Assembly (NCBI GenBank): GCA_023429565.1
Contig: JAEZDJ010000114.1
Coordinates: 1-27,909 of the forward strand
From: Actinomycetes bacterium
Lineage (GTDB): Bacteria > Actinomycetota > Coriobacteriia > Coriobacteriales > Eggerthellaceae
DNA length: 27,909 bases
Direction: 5' to 3'
Made by a program: the position numbers and the translations under genes
The notes under the pieces: model-generated
Database searches by the model: none
The model's input: only the letters and a program-made list of their open reading frames with translations
Told to the model about the DNA's origin: nothing
Shown: piece by piece, positions 7,446-15,388 of the stretch
Numbering within the stretch: the first letter of the stretch is position 1
Layout of the letters: each line of letters begins with the position of its first letter

Positions 7446-7492
7446 CGTCGGCTCTCCTCTCGTCTTGGTTTTCGTCGAGACCTCCTTGCCTT

Positions 7493-7521
7493 ATGCTAAG
7501 GAGGCAAAAAAGACCAGGCAA
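7493..7521 (-). promoter_or_regulatory. Possible sigma-70 promoter for Mo-enzyme 2
   Basis: On the minus strand, TTGCCT (complement of 7516-7521) and TAGCAT (complement of 7493-7498) are 17 bp apart and lie about 50 bp before the gene's start codon. A 7-bp inverted repeat (CCTCCTT ... AAGGAGG, 7481-7504) overlaps the -10 box. The match is moderate and is the best found in this short region. Confidence 0.4.
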
Positions 7522-7596
7522 GCAACAGATCATGTGCGCGTGGAATGACTATGCATGTTTTGTTCATCAGGTGAAAAAACCGTTTTCTTTGATTGG

Positions 7597-7633
7597 GATA
7601 CGCGCTTTCACAGGTACGGCGAAAGCGCGTATC
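7597..7633. promoter_or_regulatory. Perfect 13-bp inverted repeat, likely operator of the double-MarR regulator
   Basis: GATACGCGCTTTC (7597-7609) and GAAAGCGCGTATC (7621-7633) are exactly complementary across an 11-bp spacer. They lie in the 234-bp region between the divergent Mo-enzyme 2 operon and the MarR-like gene. The two arms are about two helical turns apart (24 bp), so a protein binding one face of the DNA could contact both. Because of its symmetry and position it is the best operator candidate for the adjacent regulator. It could also fold as a hairpin in the leader of the regulator mRNA. Confidence 0.6.
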
Positions 7634-7679
7634 ATGTATCGATGAGGGGTTGGCGGCTCGGATCGGAAAGAGGACGCCC

Positions 7680-8630
7680 ATGGGGACGACTGCCTGCAAA
7701 ATTGAGCAACAATGCGTTGTTGACACATTCAGCCATGCAAGCTATCTTTCGATGTCGGTTCTGAATTCACGCATCATCGAACGGGCGATTCGCGCCAATG
7801 AGGTCACACCCACCCAATACCGTATCCTGATACGCCTTGTTTTCTATGGGGGATCGCTGCGTATCGGCCAGCTGGCTGAAATGCTTGATTTAGGCACGAG
7901 CACCGTCACCGCTTCAGTGTCTCAATTGGTGGGGCGCGGCGCGGTGATACGGGCAAAGAGCAGCAATGACCAGCGGGGCGTTCACGTGATTCTCACGAGC
8001 GTCGGTCGATTGCGCATCGCTCAGGTCGATGCATCCATCAGGCCGTTGCTTGAGGCTATGAGGGACCGGATTCCCCTTGACTTGCGCCGTTATGCCTCAA
8101 TAAGCACCTTGACGGTTGCCGATGAGCATGCCCTTTTCGGTAGGCATGTTGCACCGAGAAATGTCAACACTGCCATCTGCGAAGAGATGTTGTTCACTGC
8201 GAGTCTTGCTTCTCGCATCACCCGAGACGAGGGTCTGTCTCTCAACGAATATAGACTGCTGCTTGGATTGCTCAGGCATACCGAAGGAGCCAGTCCCGGG
8301 CGGATGGTGAACGAGCTGAACATAAAAGCCAATTCCCTTGCGGCTGCGCAGAGCATGTTGTCTCAGCGTCAGCTCATCGCCTGCCACCAGGGTCTCATTG
8401 ACAAGCGGTCTATTCTTCTTGAGATTACAAGCGATGGATACGCCATACTTGACAGGACGGCCAAGGCCATGCACGAGGGGCTCACGACGCTCATACGTCC
8501 AGGGATAACCCATGAGGACCTGATCAAGCACCAGCGCATCGCTGACGAGTATCTCGTTGCGACATCGATTGAGGCACGATACGCTGCAAGCCGGGTGGAC
8601 GTATTCCGGATCAGCCGAGCGAGGCCTTAA
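7680..8630 (+). CDS. Regulator with two MarR-like winged-helix domains
   Basis: A 316-residue protein that reads as a tandem duplication of a MarR-type unit. The first winged helix spans about residues 41-103 (TPTQYRILIRLVFYGGSLRI, QLAEMLDLGTSTVTASVSQL, VGRGAVIRAKSSNDQRG). The second spans about 184-253 (SLNEYRLLLGLLRHTEGAS, MVNELNIKANSLAAAQSML, RQLIACHQGLIDKRS). Ordinary MarR proteins are about 150 residues and act as homodimers; this one could act as a single-chain dimer. The two recognition helices differ, so the halves are not redundant. The ATG at 7680 has AGAGGAC at the proper distance. Upstream in-frame codons cross the 13-bp inverted repeat and are unlikely starts. It is divergent from Mo-enzyme 2 and is its probable ligand-responsive repressor or activator. 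Confidence 0.8.
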   Translation: MGTTACKIEQQCVVDTFSHASYLSMSVLNSRIIERAIRANEVTPTQYRILIRLVFYGGSLRIGQLAEMLDLGTSTVTASVSQLVGRGAVIRAKSSNDQRGVHVILTSVGRLRIAQVDASIRPLLEAMRDRIPLDLRRYASISTLTVADEHALFGRHVAPRNVNTAICEEMLFTASLASRITRDEGLSLNEYRLLLGLLRHTEGASPGRMVNELNIKANSLAAAQSMLSQRQLIACHQGLIDKRSILLEITSDGYAILDRTAKAMHEGLTTLIRPGITHEDLIKHQRIADEYLVATSIEARYAASRVDVFRISRARP

Positions 8631-9189
8631 GGGGTGGGTCCGAAGGCCCTGGCTGCATCGGCGAAGTGTCATGTTCAAAGGGCGTCGCCTGGTTTGCGAG
8701 TTTCTCGACGGGGACGTTTGCCGTCCCTGGAGCCTTTGGGTGCGGTCTTTTGGCGAAACAGTGCAAAAAAGAAGGCAATGCATGGTCGAGAGTGCAGGGT
8801 CAGAAAACTGAGCAGGCATCTTCCTTGATTCATCACTCCTCATCGAGCAATAACCTGTGAATGGAGTACATTGTCGAGCTTTTGCCACGAAGGAAATGAA
8901 AATCCTGCGTGAACATAAGTAAACCATGGTTGACAAATTATACATGATGACCTATTCTTCGAAATCGAAAATTGAAACCATTGGTCTTGATTAAGCAGAC
9001 AATTTGCAAAGGATTTCAAATATGCAGGTCAAACCATGGAATATGGTCACTGAAATTCTGGCAAGAATGGTGCGGATAGAGATAGCCTTTCCGCTGACCG
9101 GCTGGCAGAGATTTGGCTGACGCGTTGGCAGTGTTTCGACGATTGAGTTGGCAAACGGATAGACGTGTTGGCGAGGAGGTGTGGAGCGC
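8631..9189. other. 559-bp gene-free region before the TetR gene
   Basis: No open frame here has a ribosome binding site or a recognisable product. The stretch 8820-9060 is distinctly richer in A+T than its surroundings and carries a well-formed promoter at 8930-8958 and three AACCATGG-like boxes. From 8631 to 8820 only a short imperfect hairpin (GGGACG at 8711-8716, CGTCCC at 8722-8727) is visible, with no T-run directly after it, so a terminator for the MarR gene is not clear. Confidence 0.65.
8930..8958 (+). promoter_or_regulatory. Well-matched sigma-70 promoter upstream of tetR
   Basis: A perfect TTGACA (8930-8935) and TATTCT (8953-8958) are separated by 17 bp. Transcription would start near 8965 and give a leader of about 225 nt before the TetR start codon. 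The -35 box overlaps a palindrome (AACCATGGTT, 8922-8931), one of three similar boxes, which may be operators. Confidence 0.6.
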
Positions 9190-9900
9190 ATGAATCGGGT
9201 CGAGGGCGTGACTGAGCGGCTGTTGGCCGCCGCGCGCGAGGAGTTCTTGGAAAAGGGCTACGAAGGAGCCTCCCTTCGTTCGATCGCCAGGCGTGCGGGC
9301 TCCAGCAAAGGTGCCATTTATGTGCGTTATCCTGACAAGGCTGCGCTCTATGCCGCCGTCGTCATGCCGGTGGCGAATGAGCTTTGCGATCATCTAGCTG
9401 CCTGTTTCGATGATTTTGCGCAACTTGAGCCAACGACTCAGCAGACGGGCATGAATCAGTACGCAGACGAGGGAATCGGCTGGATGATTGATTTTGTCTA
9501 CGACCGTTTCGATGAGTTCAAGATACTCGTATGCAGCGGTGAAGACAGTCTCTATCAGGAGTTCATGCATCGAATTGTTGAACTGGACAGCACCACCACC
9601 TACCGGTATGTCGAAGCGGTGGGAAACGATGCGGTCGTTTCGGGGCGCCTTACCCCTGAAATAATGCATATGATCAACACCTCATGCTTCACCGGGATGT
9701 TCGAGGTGGTCGTTCACGGCATGACGCGCGAGGATGCGCGCGCCTATGTGGCACGCCTGTGCGCGTTCTACCGGGCGGGATGGAACACGATCTTCTATCC
9801 GGACTATGACCCCGATGCCGGTGTTCCCGGTCCCTTGCCTGAACCGCCCGAGACCGGAGAGCTCCAGAGGCTGATCGAGGCCCGAGGCGGTTCGCCATGA
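9190..9900 (+). CDS. TetR/AcrR-family transcriptional regulator
   Basis: A 236-residue regulator with a typical N-terminal TetR DNA-binding domain: VTERLLAAAREEFLEKGYEG, then LRSIARRAGSSKGAIYVRYP, then DKAALYAAV. The remaining ~180 residues form the ligand-binding and dimerisation domain, whose ligand cannot be read from sequence. An AGGAGG ribosome binding site ends about 10 nt before the ATG; an in-frame GTG 9 nt earlier sits too close to it. The stop codon overlaps the start of the zinc-ribbon gene (ATGA), so the two are translationally coupled. The five-gene ABC/ECF transport operon follows on the same strand, making that operon the likely target. Metal- or cofactor-responsive control is an inference from the transporters. 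Confidence 0.88.
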   Translation: MNRVEGVTERLLAAAREEFLEKGYEGASLRSIARRAGSSKGAIYVRYPDKAALYAAVVMPVANELCDHLAACFDDFAQLEPTTQQTGMNQYADEGIGWMIDFVYDRFDEFKILVCSGEDSLYQEFMHRIVELDSTTTYRYVEAVGNDAVVSGRLTPEIMHMINTSCFTGMFEVVVHGMTREDARAYVARLCAFYRAGWNTIFYPDYDPDAGVPGPLPEPPETGELQRLIEARGGSP

Positions 9901-10118
9901 GGTGTGCGGTGGACTCCCAAGGCTGGGTGAGGTGCCCCGTCTGCGGAGGCAAGACCCGGACGAAGGTGCTTCTTGGCACCAGGCTTGTCCGCTTTCCTCT
10001 TTACTGTCCCAAATGCCACCGACAGACGGTGGTTGACTATCCGGGATCAGAAAACGGGGATGGCGAAGAGCAGGATGCCGCCGGCGTGTCCCCTGCGGAC
10101 GCGCACACAAACACATAG
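9897..10118 (+). CDS. Small zinc-ribbon protein, cysteine-rich KTR type
   Basis: A 73-residue protein with two CxxC knuckles, Cys13/Cys16 (WVRCPVCGGKTRTK) and Cys37/Cys40 (PLYCPKCHRQTVV). This is the layout of the Cys_rich_KTR family, named for the K-T-R residues after the first knuckle. The acidic C-terminal tail (NGDGEEQDAAG) is not part of the family core. The gene overlaps the tetR stop by 4 bp (ATGA), which implies joint expression. Members of this family occur widely in Firmicutes and in some conjugative elements and have no assigned function. Here it may help the regulator sense metal or act as a small adaptor; that is speculation. Confidence 0.75.
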   Translation: MRCAVDSQGWVRCPVCGGKTRTKVLLGTRLVRFPLYCPKCHRQTVVDYPGSENGDGEEQDAAGVSPADAHTNT

Positions 10119-10147
10119 CTATCACGCAGAGCCAGACGTATTGACGC

Positions 10148-10192
10148 AGAGCCGCATCACGGGACCTTCGGAGCCTTGGGTGCGGCTCTTTT
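10148..10192 (+). terminator. Terminator-like hairpin between the tetR pair and the transport operon
   Basis: AGAGCCGCA (10148-10156) pairs with TGCGGCTCT (10181-10189), a 9-bp stem, and is followed directly by TTT. This has the form of a rho-independent terminator. It lies only about 40 bp before the start of the first ABC gene, and I see no promoter in between. It may therefore act as an attenuator letting part of the transcription through, unless the transport operon has a promoter within the zinc-ribbon gene. Confidence 0.6.
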
Positions 10193-10230
10193 CATGTCGG
10201 GCGCCTGCGTTGAGGAAAGGAGAATCTATC

Positions 10231-12060
10231 ATGACAGACGTTGCAGGCGGAGCCGCCATGGCCGACCAGGCTGGCGCACCCGTCGAAAACGTTCCTTCCA
10301 GCACGGTCGTCGCCCATGACGCCTGTGTGAAAATGAGCCCTTTCGAACGGCTCATGTCCTTTGCGAAGCCGCACAGGAGGTTCTATATCAAGTCGATTGC
10401 CTTGGCTATAGCCGGTGTCCTGTGTGGGTTTATCCCCTACGTGGCAGTGGCGAACATAGCCACCGGACTCATTGGCGGCACGACGGATCTTGCCTTTTAC
10501 GTGGCATGGTGTGGGGTTGCCGCAATCGGAAACGTGCTCAAGGCGCTCTTGTCCGGGGCGTCGACATCGACTTCGCACCGGGCGACGTTCTCGGTGCTTT
10601 CGGAGGTGCGCCGTGCCCTGGCGGCCAAGCTCGACCGCATGCCGCTTGGCTATGTGATCGAGACTCCTTCGGGAAAGCTCAAAGCGCCCTTCGTCGAGCG
10701 CACCGAGCAGCTTGAGGTGCCGTTGGCGCACGTCGTTCCGGAAATGACGGCCAATCTGCTTGTCCCCGTGGGGATCATCGCGGTTATCTTCGTCTTGGAC
10801 TGGCGCATGGGCCTTGCCTCTCTGGCGACCATCCCCATCGGCGTCTTGTGCTATGCCGTGGAGATGCGCGACTATGCGACGAAATACAGCAAAGTGGTTG
10901 CCGCAAAGAACCATATGGGTGCGACCATCGTCGAGTATATCGGAGGAATCGAGGTCATCAAGGCCTTCGGCAGGTCGGCCACCTCCTATGAGAAGTTCAT
11001 TCAATCCGTGCGGGCAAACTCGGGACTCATGCTGGACTGGATGCGGTCGACATTGCCCTGGACCGCCCTCATGATGAGCGTGTGGCCGAGCGTGTTTTTA
11101 GGAGTGCTGCCTGTCGGTTGCCTGCTGTTCATGGATGGCTCGCTTTCAGCGGCCACCTTCATCACGATCATCGTTCTGTCGCTGGGCATCGTCGGGCCGC
11201 TTTTCTCCGCAATCATGTTCACCGATGACATTTCTAAGATATCGACCATCGTGGGGGAAATCGGCGTCGTCCTCGACCAGCCTGAAATGGACCGACCGGT
11301 CCAGCCCACCGTGAGGCCGCATGGCTCTGAAGTGCGTCTGGAAGGCGTCGCGTTCTCCTATGGGACCGTTCCCGTGCTGAGCGGGGTGGACCTCGACATC
11401 CCTGCGGGGTCGATGGTCGCCCTTGTCGGTCCAAGCGGTTCGGGGAAGTCGACCATCGCGAAACTGATCGCCTCGCAATGGGAGGCGACGGCCGGTGCGG
11501 TGTTTCTTGGCGGCGTTGATGCAAAGAAGCTCGCCCTCGCTCAGGTGGCTGACATGATTGCCTATGTTGCTCAGGACAACTATCTGTTTGACGACACGGT
11601 CATGAACAATATCCGCATGGGGCGCCCCGGCGCTTCTGACAAGGAGGTCATGGCGGTGGCGAAAGCGAGCGGTTGCCATGACTTCATCACCGCACTCGAT
11701 CACGGCTATGAAACCGTGGTCGGCGGTGCCGGGGGACATCTGTCGGGCGGTGAGCGCCAGCGCATTGCCATCGCGCGTGCCATGATGAAAGATGCGCCCA
11801 TAGTCATTCTTGATGAGGCGACCGCCTATACCGATCCCGAGAACGAGGCGGTGATTCAGGAGGCGGTGGGCCGTTTGGCACGAGGCAAGACCCTCATCGT
11901 CATCGCCCATCGCCTCTCCACCGTCACCCACGCCGACGCCATTGCGGTGGTGGACGGCGGGCGCGTCGTAGCCTGCGACGGTCATGAAAGCCTGCTGGAG
12001 ACCTGTCCGCTGTACGTACAGATGTGGGCGGCTCATGAGTCGGCCCGCGACGCGGCATGA
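10231..12060 (+). CDS. ABC half-transporter, exporter fold (TMD-NBD), subunit 1
   Basis: A 609-residue ABC half-transporter with an N-terminal six-helix membrane domain (about residues 45-330) and a C-terminal ATPase. The ATPase has Walker A GPSGSGKST near residue 400, Q-loop VAQDNYLF, signature LSGGERQ near 504, Walker B VILDEAT with its catalytic Glu, and H-loop IAHRLS. All catalytic residues are intact. It most likely forms a heterodimer with the next gene product, which begins 13 bp downstream. This fold is usually an exporter, but pairs of this kind next to iron-uptake genes (YbtPQ, IrtAB) import iron-siderophores. The ECF genes that follow make an uptake role plausible. The start at 10231 has AAAGGAG in front of it. 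The long N-terminal tail before helix 1 is not typical. The substrate is unknown. Confidence 0.9.
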   Translation: MTDVAGGAAMADQAGAPVENVPSSTVVAHDACVKMSPFERLMSFAKPHRRFYIKSIALAIAGVLCGFIPYVAVANIATGLIGGTTDLAFYVAWCGVAAIGNVLKALLSGASTSTSHRATFSVLSEVRRALAAKLDRMPLGYVIETPSGKLKAPFVERTEQLEVPLAHVVPEMTANLLVPVGIIAVIFVLDWRMGLASLATIPIGVLCYAVEMRDYATKYSKVVAAKNHMGATIVEYIGGIEVIKAFGRSATSYEKFIQSVRANSGLMLDWMRSTLPWTALMMSVWPSVFLGVLPVGCLLFMDGSLSAATFITIIVLSLGIVGPLFSAIMFTDDISKISTIVGEIGVVLDQPEMDRPVQPTVRPHGSEVRLEGVAFSYGTVPVLSGVDLDIPAGSMVALVGPSGSGKSTIAKLIASQWEATAGAVFLGGVDAKKLALAQVADMIAYVAQDNYLFDDTVMNNIRMGRPGASDKEVMAVAKASGCHDFITALDHGYETVVGGAGGHLSGGERQRIAIARAMMKDAPIVILDEATAYTDPENEAVIQEAVGRLARGKTLIVIAHRLSTVTHADAIAVVDGGRVVACDGHESLLETCPLYVQMWAAHESARDAA

Positions 12061-12073
12061 AAGGGGAGGGACG

Positions 12074-13813
12074 ATGATAAAGATATTCAAGAAGTTCTTC
12101 CGTTTCGCCGGAGACCACCGCAAGGCTTGGTATGCGGCCATAGCATTGGAGTTCTTGCGCTGTATGGCGGAGGCCATCCAATTCCTGCCTTTGTTCATGG
12201 TGCTGCAGGGCCTCATCGCGAACACGATAACGCCTGAAGTGGTCTGGCTTTCTTTCCTGTTGATCGCACTTTCGGTGGCGTTGCAGGCCGCTCTGAACTA
12301 TGCAAGTCATAACCTGCAGATGAAAGCATGCTATCTCATGTTGGATGGCAAACGCATCTCCATCGGGGAGCGCATGAAATATATGCCCATGGGATTTTTC
12401 AATGATCGCAGCCTTGGTCTGCTGACTGCCGTCTGCACCTCGACGATGGAGGATTTGGAGGCTATGGCGGGTGCGATCGTCGTGCGTATCCTTTCAGGCG
12501 TCCTGCACGCCTTGGTGTTCTCGATCGGCTTCATGGTGTTCGATTGGAGGATCGGGCTCATCTTCTTCTCTGGAGTCGTGGTCATGCTGGCGGTGAATTC
12601 GCGCATGCTGGCAATGGCAAGACGTTGTTCTCCCGAACGCCTGACGGCGCAGATGGATCTGGTGGAAGCTGTGCTGGAATATATTCAGGGCATGAGCGTC
12701 GTCAAGGCGTTCGGTTTGGCTGGACGCAGGGGAACGTCTCTCGAAAACGTCATTGACAGGACCGAGGCGCAGAACTTCAAGCTCGAGAAGAAGGGCATTC
12801 CCTATACCGTGGCCCAGCAGATCGTGCTGAGGTTGTTTGCGGCCGCGGCCATTGCCGTGAGCATCGTGCTGTACTTGAGCGGACAGATGGAGCTGTTTGT
12901 GTGTCTGCTCATGGTGGTGGGCGGCTTCTTGGTGTATGGGCAGATTGAGGGTGCAGGGTCTCTTTCGTTCATGCTGCCGATGGTCGAGGCCTCCATAGAC
13001 CGCGTCGAGGAGGTCGATTCCACGCCGTATATGGACGAGCTCGGCACCGTGTGCGGTGCGCCCTCCTGTGATCTCGAACTGTCTCAGGTGAGTTTCGGAT
13101 ATGGGGATCGAAGGGTCATCGACAGCGTGAGCCTGTCCGTCCCCGAGAAGTCGAGCTGTGCCATTGTCGGACCGTCTGGATCAGGCAAGACCACGCTCGT
13201 GAACCTTATGGCGCGGTTTTGGGATGTGGATTCTGGCACCGTTTCTCTCGGTGGGAAAGACGTGCGCGAATGGAAGTTCGATGCGCTCATGAAAAACTTT
13301 TCGATGGTGTTCCAGGACGTGTACCTGTTCAATGACACCATTGAAAGCAACATCAAATTCGGCCGTCCCGACGCCACTCATGACGAGGTGGTGGCTGCTG
13401 CCCGTGCCGCACGCTGCGACGAATTCATTGAGGCGTTGCCGCAGGGCTATGACACGGTTCTCGGTGAGGGCGGCGCCACCGTTTCCGGTGGGGAGAAGCA
13501 GCGCATCTCCATCGCGCGCGCACTTCTCAAGGATGCGCCCATCGTGCTTCTTGATGAGGCGACGGCCAATGTCGATCCCGAAAACGAGGCCGAGCTGCAG
13601 GCCGCCATCGAGGCGCTCACCCAGAGCAAGACGGTGGTCATGATAGCTCATCGCCTGAAGACCGTGCGCAATGCCGATCAGATCCTGGTGGTGGACCGGG
13701 GCCGCATTGTGCAACGCGGCACCCATGACGAGCTCATGGATGAGGGCGGGCTGTACGAGGACTTCGTGAGGATGCGTGAGAAGGCCATAGGCTGGACGAT
13801 AGGCGCTGCCTGA
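12074..13813 (+). CDS. ABC half-transporter, exporter fold (TMD-NBD), subunit 2
   Basis: A 579-residue partner of the preceding half-transporter with the same layout. Six membrane helices span about residues 20-310. The ATPase follows, with Walker A GPSGSGKTT near 366, Q-loop VFQDVYLF, signature VSGGEKQ near 470, Walker B VLLDEATANVD and H-loop IAHRLK. Both ATPase sites of the predicted heterodimer should be active. The two subunits are similar but clearly distinct, which argues for a heterodimer rather than two homodimers. The start ATG at 12074 has GGGGAGGG in front of it. A 159-bp gap containing a small hairpin (CGGACA at 13853-13858, TGTCCG at 13865-13870) separates it from the ECF genes, so the two halves of the operon may be expressed at different levels. 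Confidence 0.9.
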   Translation: MIKIFKKFFRFAGDHRKAWYAAIALEFLRCMAEAIQFLPLFMVLQGLIANTITPEVVWLSFLLIALSVALQAALNYASHNLQMKACYLMLDGKRISIGERMKYMPMGFFNDRSLGLLTAVCTSTMEDLEAMAGAIVVRILSGVLHALVFSIGFMVFDWRIGLIFFSGVVVMLAVNSRMLAMARRCSPERLTAQMDLVEAVLEYIQGMSVVKAFGLAGRRGTSLENVIDRTEAQNFKLEKKGIPYTVAQQIVLRLFAAAAIAVSIVLYLSGQMELFVCLLMVVGGFLVYGQIEGAGSLSFMLPMVEASIDRVEEVDSTPYMDELGTVCGAPSCDLELSQVSFGYGDRRVIDSVSLSVPEKSSCAIVGPSGSGKTTLVNLMARFWDVDSGTVSLGGKDVREWKFDALMKNFSMVFQDVYLFNDTIESNIKFGRPDATHDEVVAAARAARCDEFIEALPQGYDTVLGEGGATVSGGEKQRISIARALLKDAPIVLLDEATANVDPENEAELQAAIEALTQSKTVVMIAHRLKTVRNADQILVVDRGRIVQRGTHDELMDEGGLYEDFVRMREKAIGWTIGAA

Positions 13814-13972
13814 CCTATGCGCGAAATGGGCGAAGTCGGGGGACGGACCTGCCGGACAGCCTTATGTCCGCCGCAAAGCCCCCGGCTCTTTGCCTCGGCC
13901 GGAGACGGTGAGAAGCGAATCCATCAAATCGCGGGGCGGAATGGCCGCCCTGCTGAAACAAAGGAGGACTTT

Positions 13973-14596
13973 ATGAGTCAGACATCTGCAACCGGAGCAA
14001 AGCGCGACATTGCGCGAAAGGAGGGCCTGGGTGTTCGCGACTTGGTGACCGTGGCTGTGTTCTCGGTCATCTATCTGGTGATATTCTTTCTGTGCGGGAT
14101 GACCGGCCTCATACCTATCATGGCCTTTCTGTTCCCCCTGCCGCTCGCGTTCCTGACGGGAATTCCGAACACGCTGTTCTACACGAAGGCTCACGCGTTC
14201 GGGATGGTGACCATCATGGGAGCCCTATTGGGCCTCATCTCGTTCCTTATGGGTTACGGCCCCGTGGGCCTTGGGTTCGGGATCGTGTGCGGCGTGCTGG
14301 CCGATCTGATCATGCGTGCGGGCTCGTACCGGAGTTTCAAGCACATGGTGGCAGGGCATTGCGTGTTCAGCTTGTGGATCATCGGCACCATGCTGCCCAT
14401 GTGGATCATGGGGCAAGCCTATTTCGAAGCGTATCGAGCCACGCAGGGCGATGCCTATGTTGCTGAAATGCAGGCCCTTCTCACCGGGGGGATGCTAGGA
14501 GGCATCGTCGCGGGGATCGTCGTCTGTGCGGCCCTGGGCATGCTGTTGGGACGTGCCGTGCTGAAGAAGCATTTCGAGCGTGCGGGAATCGCGTAG
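13973..14596 (+). CDS. ECF transporter S component, Trep_Strep/MptD-like family
   Basis: A 207-residue membrane protein with about six hydrophobic helices. It begins with the soluble N-terminal stretch usual for substrate-binding (S) subunits (GLGVRDLVTVAVFSVIYLVI). Helices follow in turn, with GLIPIMAFLFPLPLAFLTGI, YGPVGLGFGIVCGVLADLI and GMLGGIVAGIVVCAALGML visible. The small-residue helix faces are of the sort that dock on EcfT. It resembles the Trep_Strep S-component family. The ligand is not certain; members with this neighbourhood have been tied to haem or iron-complex uptake in other bacteria, as I recall, and I give that only as a lead. The start at 13973 has AAAGGAGG in front of it. 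The stop overlaps the next gene by one base. Confidence 0.8.
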   Translation: MSQTSATGAKRDIARKEGLGVRDLVTVAVFSVIYLVIFFLCGMTGLIPIMAFLFPLPLAFLTGIPNTLFYTKAHAFGMVTIMGALLGLISFLMGYGPVGLGFGIVCGVLADLIMRAGSYRSFKHMVAGHCVFSLWIIGTMLPMWIMGQAYFEAYRATQGDAYVAEMQALLTGGMLGGIVAGIVVCAALGMLLGRAVLKKHFERAGIA

Positions 14597-15387
14597 TGGA
14601 GTCCTCAGCCAAGATGGCGGCAAGCCCGCCCGACCTGCGTGCGGCGGATGCCGGCCGCGGATCGGGCCGTCGCGGCTGGCTTGACCCGCGCACGAAAGTT
14701 GCCATGCTCATAGGCATGAACGTGGTGCTGGTATGCACGGGTTTCGACGCCTTGGGCTATGCTCTCAAGTTTGCCATGGCGGGCATCACGCTGTATTTTC
14801 TGCTCGAGTCAGGACGGGGAAAGGCGGCGGGGGCATTTGCTGTGCTTTACCTTCTGGCGGTCGGGCTTCAGCTGTTCAGCGAGACGGTTCTGTTCGGCGT
14901 CATGGCTTCAACGAGCCCCCTCGCGGTTGCCGTCCGCTTTCTGTCCATGATGATGCTCCAATTCGTTCCGGGAACGCTGTTTGCCTATTCCATGCTCATG
15001 GGGACGAAGGTGAGCGAATTCGTCGCTGCAATGGAGCGCATGCGCCTGACCGAGAAAATGATCATCCCGTTTGCCGTGGTCTTCAGGTTTCTGCCGACCG
15101 TCGCTGAGGAATACCGTTCCATTCGGGACGCAATGAGGCTGCGGGGCATCAATTGGAAGTGTGGGCCGGTTGCCATGCTCGAGTATCGGTTGGTGCCGCT
15201 CATGGTGTCGCTCGTCAAGATCGGCGACGAGCTGTCTGCCGCGTCGGTGACGCGCGGCTTGGGCGGGAGCGTGCGCCGCACGAGTTCCTGCCGGGTGGGA
15301 TTTGGCTTGGCTGACGTTTTGTTTGGCGTTTCGGTGTTTGCCTGTGTGCTGGCGACGGTGGCAATGCGTCTCGTGGAAGGATGGTAG
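14596..15387 (+). CDS. ecfT: ECF transporter transmembrane component EcfT
   Basis: A 263-residue membrane protein of the EcfT/CbiQ family that couples the two ATPase domains to the S subunit. It has several hydrophobic helices and the two conserved coupling-helix motifs ending in Arg-Gly, here AMRLRGI (near residue 181) and SVTRGLG (near residue 220). The WLDPRTKVAMLI opening is typical of the family. Translation probably begins at the GTG at 14596, whose G is the last base of the upstream TAG, so it would be coupled to the S component. An ATG at 14614 is an alternative start. The stop is 1 bp before the start of the ATPase gene. Family assignment is firm; the transported molecule is set by the S component. 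Confidence 0.87.
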   Translation: MESSAKMAASPPDLRAADAGRGSGRRGWLDPRTKVAMLIGMNVVLVCTGFDALGYALKFAMAGITLYFLLESGRGKAAGAFAVLYLLAVGLQLFSETVLFGVMASTSPLAVAVRFLSMMMLQFVPGTLFAYSMLMGTKVSEFVAAMERMRLTEKMIIPFAVVFRFLPTVAEEYRSIRDAMRLRGINWKCGPVAMLEYRLVPLMVSLVKIGDELSAASVTRGLGGSVRRTSSCRVGFGLADVLFGVSVFACVLATVAMRLVEGW

Positions 15388-15388
15388 G

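Noticed and set aside
8711..8752. Possible terminator of the MarR gene (GGGACG/CGTCCC and a GGGTGCGGTCTTTT tail)
   Set aside because: The stem is only 6 bp and not followed by T residues, and the T-rich tail resembling the terminator at 10171-10192 lacks a pairing left arm here.
8557..8860. Several overlapping short plus-strand open frames
   Set aside because: They occupy different frames, lack ribosome binding sites, and have low-complexity products with no motif.
8097..8945. 282-aa minus-strand open frame over the end of the double MarR gene
   Set aside because: No start signal or recognisable domain, and it overlaps a well-supported regulator.
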